Shown here: one piece after another, positions 41,577 through 47,535 of the stretch
Position numbering within the stretch: position 1 is the first letter of the stretch
How the letters are laid out: each line of letters begins with the position of its first letter
NCBI RefSeq assembly: GCF_002095385.1
Contig: NZ_MIPP01000029.1
Coordinates: 1-47,535, forward strand
DNA length: 47,535 nucleotides
From: Pantoea eucrina
Lineage (GTDB): Bacteria > Pseudomonadota > Gammaproteobacteria > Enterobacterales > Enterobacteriaceae
Direction of reading: 5' to 3'
Notes under the pieces: generated by a model
What the model was told of the DNA's origin: nothing
Database searches by the model: none
The model's input: the letters and a program-made list of their open reading frames with translations, nothing else
Translations under genes and position numbers: made by a program

Positions 41577-42716
41577 TCATGCATCACGTGTCAGACCCTT
41601 TTCCACGGCGCGGACTAAACGCAGCGTTTTCGCAGGCTGCACCTCAATAACTTCAGCTGCGCGCTTCTGCTGCTGCTGATCCAGCGCCCAGTCAATATGC
41701 TCATCCAGCAGCGGATCTTCACCGCGTCGCTGCTGCAGCGCCGCCACGCATTCATCTGACCAGGGGGCATTGCCCAGCGCCACGGCAATGTTGCGCAGCC
41801 AGCGCAGATGACCGATTCGCCGGATTGCCGAGCCTTCCGTCACGCGCAGAAAACGCGCCTCATCCCAGCCAAACAGCGCGGTCAGCTCTGGCGCATGCAG
41901 TACCGCACGCGGTGAAAAGTCCGCTTCATCCGTCAGCTGGCTGTAGCGGTTCCAGGGACAGATCAGCTGGCAGTCATCACAGCCATAAATACGGTTGCCG
42001 ATTAGCGGGCGAAACGCTTCAGGGATGGCGCCTTCCAGCTCAATGGTGAGGTAGGAGATACAGCGCCGCGCATCCACAACATAGGGCTCCACAATGGCCC
42101 CGGTCGGGCAGATTGTCATGCAGGCGACGCAGCGGCCACACTGCTCCTCCTGGGGAGCATCAACCGGCAGCGGCAGATCGATCAGCAGTTCACCGAGAAA
42201 AAACCATGAGCCTGCTTCACGATTCAGAATCAGTGAATGTTTTCCGGTCCAGCCGAGGCCCGCTTTCGCCGCCAGCTGCCGCTCCATTACGGGAGCGGAA
42301 TCCACAAACGGGCGAAAATTGAGTTCACTGCAGTGTGCCTGGATCATTTCTCCGAGCTTTTTCAGACGATTGCGCAATACTTTGTGATAGTCGCGACCCA
42401 GCGCATAGCGGCTAACGTAGCCAAGCTGAGGATTTTTCAGGGTTTGGGCAAAAGCCGCTTTTGCAGGCAGATAGTTCATGCGGACGCTGATCACCCGCAG
42501 CGTGCCGGGCAACAGTTCATGCGGACGCGCACGCATCATGCCGTGACGCGCCATCCATGCCATCTCACCGTGATACTGCTTGTCCAGCCACGCCTGGAGC
42601 TTTGGCTCTTCGGCACGTAAATCGGTGTCGCAGATGCCGACCTGCTGAAAGCCGAGGTCGCGGCCCCACTGTTTAATCTGTTGAGCAAGCTGTTGAAGAT
42701 CGAGAGGGTATGACAT
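41577..42716 (-). CDS. queG: Epoxyqueuosine reductase
   Basis: A 379-residue cobalamin-dependent iron-sulfur enzyme for the last step of queuosine synthesis in tRNA (formerly YjeS). Two 4Fe-4S cluster motifs are visible: CGRCVACMTICP and CDDCQLICPWN, after the N-terminal B12-binding region (GYVSRYALGRDYHK). The ATG at 42716 gives the E. coli length and N-terminus; the reading frame stays open upstream for 119 codons, but across the coding region of divergent nnr. Its start codon overlaps that of nnr in the tetranucleotide CATG. Confidence 0.97.
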   Translation of the reverse strand: MSYPLDLQQLAQQIKQWGRDLGFQQVGICDTDLRAEEPKLQAWLDKQYHGEMAWMARHGMMRARPHELLPGTLRVISVRMNYLPAKAAFAQTLKNPQLGYVSRYALGRDYHKVLRNRLKKLGEMIQAHCSELNFRPFVDSAPVMERQLAAKAGLGWTGKHSLILNREAGSWFFLGELLIDLPLPVDAPQEEQCGRCVACMTICPTGAIVEPYVVDARRCISYLTIELEGAIPEAFRPLIGNRIYGCDDCQLICPWNRYSQLTDEADFSPRAVLHAPELTALFGWDEARFLRVTEGSAIRRIGHLRWLRNIAVALGNAPWSDECVAALQQRRGEDPLLDEHIDWALDQQQQKRAAEVIEVQPAKTLRLVRAVEKGLTRDA

Positions 42717-44228
42717 GAGAAACCAGGCAGTTGATGCAAACGCGCGCAGTTTATCACACTCTGTCTGGCCTGCGCAGGCCATGGCGCAGCTGGAGCAGGA
42801 TGCAGCAGACAGCTGGGGCTGACGCTTTATGAACTGATGCAGCGCGCCGGTCAGGCGAGCTTTACCCTGGCGCGCCAGAGCTGGCCAGAAGCCGGGCACT
42901 GGCTGATCCTGTGCGGCCACGGCAACAACGGCGGTGATGGCTACGTCATTGCGCGGCTGGCTCAGGCAGCCGGTATGGCGGTCACGCTGCTGGCGTGTGA
43001 GGGCAGCAGGCCGCTGCCTGATGAAGCACGGCAGGCGCGCGAAGCCTGGCTGGACGCAGGCGGCGAGATCCATGCCGCAGACAGCCCGTGGCCGGAGCAG
43101 GTCGATTTAATTGTGGACGCGCTGCTGGGCACCGGCCTCAGCCGCGCGCCCGCGGCACCTTATGCACCCCTGATTGAAGCGATCAATCAGCACACCGCGC
43201 CGGTACTGGCTATCGACGTGCCGTCTGGCTTACTGGCGACGACCGGTGCCACGCCAGGTGCGGCGGTTGTCGCCAGTCGCACGCTGAGCATGATTGCGCT
43301 GAAGCCGGGTCTGCTGACGGGAAAAGCACGCGATCATGTCGGTGAGCTGCGCTGCGATACGCTGGGCCTTGATGCCTGGCTCAGCGGGCAACAGGCGCCT
43401 GTCCGGCGCTATGCAGCGGAGCACCTGACGCGCTGGCTTAAACCGCGCCAGGCGACCTCGCATAAAGGCGATCACGGACAGCTGCTGATTATTGGCGGCG
43501 ACAGCGGTACTGCCGGCGCCATCCGTATGACCGGCGAGGCGGCACTACGCAGCGGTGCCGGACTGGTGCGCGTGCTGACGCAGGCTGATAATATCGGTCC
43601 GCTTATTACCGCACGCCCTGAGCTGATGGTTGATGCATTTACGCGCGAAAAACTGCATAACGCGCTGGCGTGGGCGGACGTCGTGGCGATTGGGCCGGGT
43701 ATGGGACAACGCGACTGGGCACAGCAGGCGCTGCAGCAGGTCGCGGCCTGTGAAAAGCCCATGCTTTGGGATGCAGATGCGCTTAACCTGCTGGCAATCA
43801 ATCCGGATAACCGTCAGAATCGCATCATTACGCCGCATCCCGGCGAAGCGGCCCGGCTGCTCGGAGTAAAAACCAGTGAAATCGAGCACGATCGCCTGCA
43901 GGCCGCGCAGACCCTGGCCCGGCGTTATGGCGGAGTCGTGGTTCTGAAAGGCGCCGGTACGGTCATTGCCAGCGCCGCGGGCGATATTGCCATTGCTGAT
44001 GTCGGTAACGCCGGTATGGCGTCGGGCGGCATGGGCGATACGCTGAGCGGTATCATTGCGGCCCTGCTGGGCCAGCAGCTTTCGCTGTTTGAAGCCGCCT
44101 GTGCGGGCTGCGTGGTACACGGCGCAGCGGCCGATGCAGTTGCCCGTCAGCACGGAACGCGCGGTATGTTAGCCACTGATTTGTTTGAGCAACTGTGGCA
44201 GTTTGTTAATCCAGAGATGATGCAATAA
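42715..44228 (+). pseudogene. nnr: nnr, bifunctional NAD(P)HX repair enzyme, frameshifted by one missing base
   Basis: Nnr (formerly YjeF) repairs hydrated NADH and NADPH with an N-terminal epimerase and a C-terminal ADP-dependent dehydratase. The frame from ATG 42715 gives the expected N-terminus (SLSHSVWPAQAM, then EQDAADS) and stops at a TGA at 42820-42822. The next frame continues the match exactly (GLTLYELMQRAGQ, GHGNNGGDGYVIARL, and the dehydratase motif NAGMASGGMGD). One C restored between 42813 and 42814 (AGC-CTG-GGG) joins the two parts into 504 residues, close to the E. coli 515. As it stands, a product could only start inside the epimerase domain (ATG 42837, 463 residues), keeping the dehydratase. 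Sequencing error or recent mutation are both possible. Confidence 0.87.
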
Positions 44229-44234
44229 TAACGC

Positions 44235-44708
44235 ATGAAAACCTGTGTAATTTCTTTGCCCGATGAGGCGGCAACCCTGAAAATGGGTGCGCAACTGGCT
44301 CGCGTTTGCAGCAGCGCGGCCGTTATTTATCTGTATGGCGATCTGGGCGCCGGTAAAACGACGTTCAGCCGCGGCTTTCTGCAGGCGCTCGGTCATCAGG
44401 GCAATGTTAAAAGCCCGACCTATACGCTGGTTGAGCCCTATGAGATTGGCGATCGTACCCTCTATCATTTCGACCTCTATCGCCTGGCCGATCCGGAAGA
44501 GCTGGAGTTTATGGGTATCCGCGACTATTTCAGCGGTGAGGCGCTCTGTCTGGTTGAATGGCCGCAGCAGGGCGCAGGCTTTCTGCCCGAGCCCGATCTT
44601 TCACTGACGCTGCGTTATGCAGAAACGGGGCGTGAAGCAGAAATCACGGCGGTTTCCGCACACGGCGCCGTGCTGCTGGAGCAGATGCAACAGGGAGATC
44701 CGGCATGA
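44235..44708 (+). CDS. tsaE: tRNA threonylcarbamoyladenosine synthesis ATPase TsaE
   Basis: A 157-residue P-loop ATPase that works with TsaB, TsaC and TsaD in making t6A at position 37 of ANN-decoding tRNAs. Walker [10 protein letters not shown] is at residues 35-43; [27 protein letters not shown] and CLVEWPQQG are conserved. Essential in E. coli. It follows nnr by 6 nt and overlaps amiB by four bases (ATGA). Confidence 0.97.
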   Translation: MKTCVISLPDEAATLKMGAQLARVCSSAAVIYLYGDLGAGKTTFSRGFLQALGHQGNVKSPTYTLVEPYEIGDRTLYHFDLYRLADPEELEFMGIRDYFSGEALCLVEWPQQGAGFLPEPDLSLTLRYAETGREAEITAVSAHGAVLLEQMQQGDPA

Positions 44709-46366
44709 AGCCACGGATAAAAAGCATCGTGCTGGTCGTGCTCTGCCTGTTTTCCGCTACGTCATTTGCCGCCACGCTTTCAGATATTAAAGTTGAGAAC
44801 GGGGCGAATCAGGCAACGGTGACGCTCAGCTTCAACGGCCAGCCGGTATACGGTTTTTTTCCGCTGCATAACCCTGACCGGGTGGTGCTGGATATTCGCC
44901 AGAGCGGCACGATCAAAGGGCTGCCGCTGAGCTTCAGCGGTGAAAACATCGTGCAGCGCATTCGCAACAGCCAGCCTAAAGATGCCCAGAGCATCCGGCT
45001 GGTATTTGATTTAAACCAGTCCACTAAAACGCGCGCTGCGACGCAGCGTGACGGCAATAATTATCGCGTGGTGTTTACCCTGCGCGGCACCCGGCCGGTA
45101 AATCGCAGCAGCACCGCAGCCGCGCCGGTTACCGCTGCGCGCCAGAGCGCCAGCGTAGCCAGCAGCCAGGGCAATCCGTTTGATGGCAATCCGGTCACCG
45201 CGGTGACCAACAGCAACACCACGATACGTCCGGGCGGCGCGGTTACCCTTAACGATGCGGTGATTGTGGCCATTGACGCCGGTCATGGCGGGCAGGATCC
45301 GGGAGCGATGGGGCAGCGCGGGCTGCGGGAAAAAAACGTTACTATCGCCATTGCACGCAAGCTTAAAGCGCTGCTGGATCGGGATCCGATGTTTAAACCG
45401 GTGCTGACGCGCAACGGCGATTACTTTATCTCGGTGATGGGACGTTCAGAGGTTGCCCGCAAAGAGAACGCCAATTTGCTGGTCTCTATTCACGCCGATG
45501 CGGCGCCAAACCACTCGGCAACCGGCGCTTCCGTCTGGGTGCTGTCAAACCGGCGCGCCAATAACGAAATGGCAAACTGGCTGGAGCAGAAAGAGAAACA
45601 GTCTGAGCTGCTGGGCGGAGCGGGCGATCTGCTGGCGAACAGCCAGGCCGATCCCTATCTCAGCCAGGCGGTGCTGGATCTGCAGTTTGGCCACTCGCAG
45701 CGCGTCGGTTATGACGTAGCGGTCAAAGTTCTGCAGCAGTTACGCGGCATCACGCCGCTGCATAAACGGTTGCCGGAGCACGCCAGCCTTGGCGTGTTGC
45801 GTTCACCCGATATTCCATCTTTACTGGTTGAAACCGGCTTTATCAGTAACGCCGGGGAGGAGCGGCTGCTTGGCAGCAGTGCGTACCAGGAAAAAATTGC
45901 GCTGGCGATCCATAAAGGCCTGCGCAGTTATTTCCTCGCACATCCGTTACAGTCCGTCCCAAAGCAGGAAAACCGGCCGCTGGACAGCGCACCAGCGGTT
46001 AGCGTCGCCAGCAATCCCGCCAGCGGAACCGTACAGTATACGGGCGTGACGCAGCGCCACACGGTAACGCGCGGCGAAACGCTGTCGGGAATCGCCGCAA
46101 AGTATGGGGTCAGCATGGCGACGCTGCGCGATCTCAACAACCTGAAGCGCGACGTGGTCTGGGTGGGGCAGCGCCTGAAAGTACCTGCCGGCAGCCGCGT
46201 CAGCACGACGGCTGCACGCCCGGCGCGCCACAAAGTGGTTCGCGGTGATTCGCTGACGGCCATTGCCGTGCGTTACGGCGTGAGTCCGAAAGCGATTATG
46301 CAGGCCAATAATATGAAGTCAGACAATGTAATGCTGGGACAGAATTTAAAAATTCCTCAATCCTGA
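44705..46366 (+). CDS. amiB: N-acetylmuramoyl-L-alanine amidase AmiB with two LysM repeats
   Basis: A 553-residue periplasmic amidase that splits septal peptidoglycan during division, activated by EnvC. It has a Sec signal peptide (cleavage near residue 22), an AMIN targeting domain (about 24-125), a Ser/Thr/Asn-rich linker, and an Amidase_3 zinc domain (about 185-415) starting [14 protein letters not shown] with His194. Two LysM peptidoglycan-binding repeats follow, at about 452-495 and 509-552. E. coli K-12 AmiB (445 residues) ends before this region and has no LysM, whereas many other gammaproteobacterial AmiB proteins have it. Translationally coupled to tsaE. Confidence 0.96.
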   Translation: MKPRIKSIVLVVLCLFSATSFAATLSDIKVENGANQATVTLSFNGQPVYGFFPLHNPDRVVLDIRQSGTIKGLPLSFSGENIVQRIRNSQPKDAQSIRLVFDLNQSTKTRAATQRDGNNYRVVFTLRGTRPVNRSSTAAAPVTAARQSASVASSQGNPFDGNPVTAVTNSNTTIRPGGAVTLNDAVIVAIDAGHGGQDPGAMGQRGLREKNVTIAIARKLKALLDRDPMFKPVLTRNGDYFISVMGRSEVARKENANLLVSIHADAAPNHSATGASVWVLSNRRANNEMANWLEQKEKQSELLGGAGDLLANSQADPYLSQAVLDLQFGHSQRVGYDVAVKVLQQLRGITPLHKRLPEHASLGVLRSPDIPSLLVETGFISNAGEERLLGSSAYQEKIALAIHKGLRSYFLAHPLQSVPKQENRPLDSAPAVSVASNPASGTVQYTGVTQRHTVTRGETLSGIAAKYGVSMATLRDLNNLKRDVVWVGQRLKVPAGSRVSTTAARPARHKVVRGDSLTAIAVRYGVSPKAIMQANNMKSDNVMLGQNLKIPQS

Positions 46367-46368
46367 TC

Positions 46369-46386
46369 GCTGGCCTTCGGGCCAGC
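46369..46386 (+). other. TTCG-tetraloop hairpin between amiB and mutL
   Basis: A 7-bp stem GCTGGCC / GGCCAGC closes on TTCG, a very stable RNA loop. No T-run follows; the mutL ribosome-binding site (AAGGA) begins 8 nt later. It could be an RNA-processing or weak attenuation site rather than a terminator. Confidence 0.6.
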
Positions 46387-46406
46387 AAGCTACAAGGATC
46401 ACCACC

Positions 46407-47535
46407 ATGCCTATACAGATTTTACCGCCGCAGCTGGCAAACCAGATTGCCGCTGGCGAAGTGGTTGAGCGTCCGGCATCGGTTGTAAAAGAGCTGGTGG
46501 AGAACAGCCTCGATGCCGGCGCAACGCGTATCGATATCGATATTGAAAAAGGCGGAGCCCGGCTGATTCGCATTCGCGATAATGGCTGCGGTATTCCCAA
46601 AGCAGAGCTGGCGATGGCGCTGGCGCGTCACGCTACCAGTAAAATTGCGTCGCTGGACGATCTCGAAGCGATAGCCAGCCTTGGCTTTCGCGGTGAAGCG
46701 CTGGCCAGCATTAGTTCAGTTTCCCGTCTGACGCTGACCTCACGCACCGCCGATCAGCAGGAAGCGTGGCAGGCGTACGCCGAAGGGCGTGATATGCAGG
46801 TCACCGTTAAGCCGGCGGCCCATCCGGTGGGAACCTCGCTGGAGGTGCTGGATCTGTTCTACAACACGCCGGCCCGGCGCAAATTTATGCGCACGGAAAA
46901 AACGGAGTTCACCCATATTGATGAAGTGATCCGTCGCATTGCGCTGGCGCGTTTTGACGTCGCGATTTCGCTCACGCACAACGGTAAACTGGTGCGTCAG
47001 TACCGCGGCGTGACGCAGACGTCGCAACAGGAACGACGTCTGGGCGCGATCTGCGGTACGGCATTTATGCAGCATGCGCTGCGTATCGACTGGCAGCATG
47101 ACGATCTGGCGCTGCGCGGCTGGGTAGCCGATCCGGCTGGCGCGCGGCAAACTCCGGACCTGCAATATTGCTACGTCAACGGTCGTATGATGCGCGACAA
47201 GCTGATCAACCATGCCATCCGCCAGGCCTGGCAGGCCCAGGGGGGCGACGATCAGCAGCCTGCCTATGTACTCTATCTGGAGATCGACCCGCATCAGGTT
47301 GATGTCAACGTTCATCCTGCCAAGCATGAAGTGCGCTTTCACCAGTCGCGACTGGTGCATGACTTTATCTGGCAGGGCGTGATGAGCGTGCTGCAGGCGA
47401 GCCGCAGTGCGGAGCTGCCGGAAGTCGCGGCAAAAGAGCCTGCTGCACCGTGGCAGCCAGAGAACCGTCAGGCCGCCGGCGGTAACCATTTTGCTCAGCC
47501 TGCCGCTGCCCCATCCCGGCCTGACGACGCCGCCG
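46407..47535 (+). CDS. mutL: DNA mismatch repair protein MutL (partial, runs off the window)
   Basis: The N-terminal 376 residues of MutL, the ATPase that links MutS mismatch recognition to MutH incision. GHKL ATPase motifs are intact: [20 protein letters not shown] with the catalytic Glu, the ATP-lid motif DNGCGI, and [10 protein letters not shown]. The conserved YVNGRMMRD and [13 protein letters not shown] blocks mark the end of the N-terminal domain, and the last part seen is the start of the Pro/Ala-rich linker. AAGGA before the ATG supports the start. The frame is open to the window edge; C-terminal dimerisation domain not seen. Confidence 0.97.
   Translation, partial: MPIQILPPQLANQIAAGEVVERPASVVKELVENSLDAGATRIDIDIEKGGARLIRIRDNGCGIPKAELAMALARHATSKIASLDDLEAIASLGFRGEALASISSVSRLTLTSRTADQQEAWQAYAEGRDMQVTVKPAAHPVGTSLEVLDLFYNTPARRKFMRTEKTEFTHIDEVIRRIALARFDVAISLTHNGKLVRQYRGVTQTSQQERRLGAICGTAFMQHALRIDWQHDDLALRGWVADPAGARQTPDLQYCYVNGRMMRDKLINHAIRQAWQAQGGDDQQPAYVLYLEIDPHQVDVNVHPAKHEVRFHQSRLVHDFIWQGVMSVLQASRSAELPEVAAKEPAAPWQPENRQAAGGNHFAQPAAAPSRPDDAA

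Overview
This window is a stretch of core chromosome from a member of the Enterobacterales. Gene order, protein lengths and motifs match the Escherichia coli rrnD-to-mdh region and the psd-to-mutL region almost gene for gene. Several differences from E. coli K-12 (a type II 3-dehydroquinase gene in front of accB, msrPQ next to csrD, no acrEF between the amino-acid transporter and fis, LysM repeats on AmiB, and a different neighbour downstream of mdh) point to Erwiniaceae (Pantoea/Erwinia/Mixta-like). That placement is an inference from layout and was not tested by a search.

Layout. Positions 1-285 are the tail of an rRNA operon (tRNA-Thr then a 5S rRNA, as in rrnD). Positions 361-13463 run leftward: a four-gene polar amino-acid ABC transporter with a well-formed sigma-54 promoter, dusB-fis behind a stringent-type promoter, yhdT-panF-prmA, aroQ-accB-accC, and msrP-msrQ. 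Positions 13761-26204 run rightward: csrD, mreB-mreC-mreD, maf, rng, yhdP, tldD (shape, envelope and RNA turnover). Positions 26582-31531 hold aaeXAB (without aaeR), a GabD-type aldehyde dehydrogenase and yhcO. Positions 31592-33151 hold two tandem yhcN paralogues and argR, with mdh divergent from argR. From 34557 the second E. coli-like block starts: mscM, psd, rsgA leftward; orn and three tRNA-Gly genes rightward; a DnaA-box-rich intergenic region in the position of E. coli datA; queG leftward; nnr, tsaE, amiB and a partial mutL rightward to the window edge.

How the genes work together. Themes are amino-acid uptake under nitrogen control, growth-rate control and translation (fis, dusB, prmA, rsgA, tRNAs, tsaE, queG), fatty acid and phospholipid synthesis (accBC, panF for pantothenate, psd), rod shape and cell-wall splitting (mreBCD, amiB), envelope homeostasis and stress (yhdP, mscM, msrPQ, yhcN, aaeXAB), and housekeeping metabolism (mdh, aroQ).

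The most checkable anomalies are two single-base frameshifts, in mreD and nnr, each explained by the loss of one C from a CC pair. Both genes are otherwise intact, so a consensus sequencing error is at least as likely as a real mutation. The best regulatory finds are the candidate datA locus (about 41158-41551) and the sigma-54 promoter at 4614-4627. I saw no mobile element, CRISPR array, defence cluster or convincingly undescribed system.
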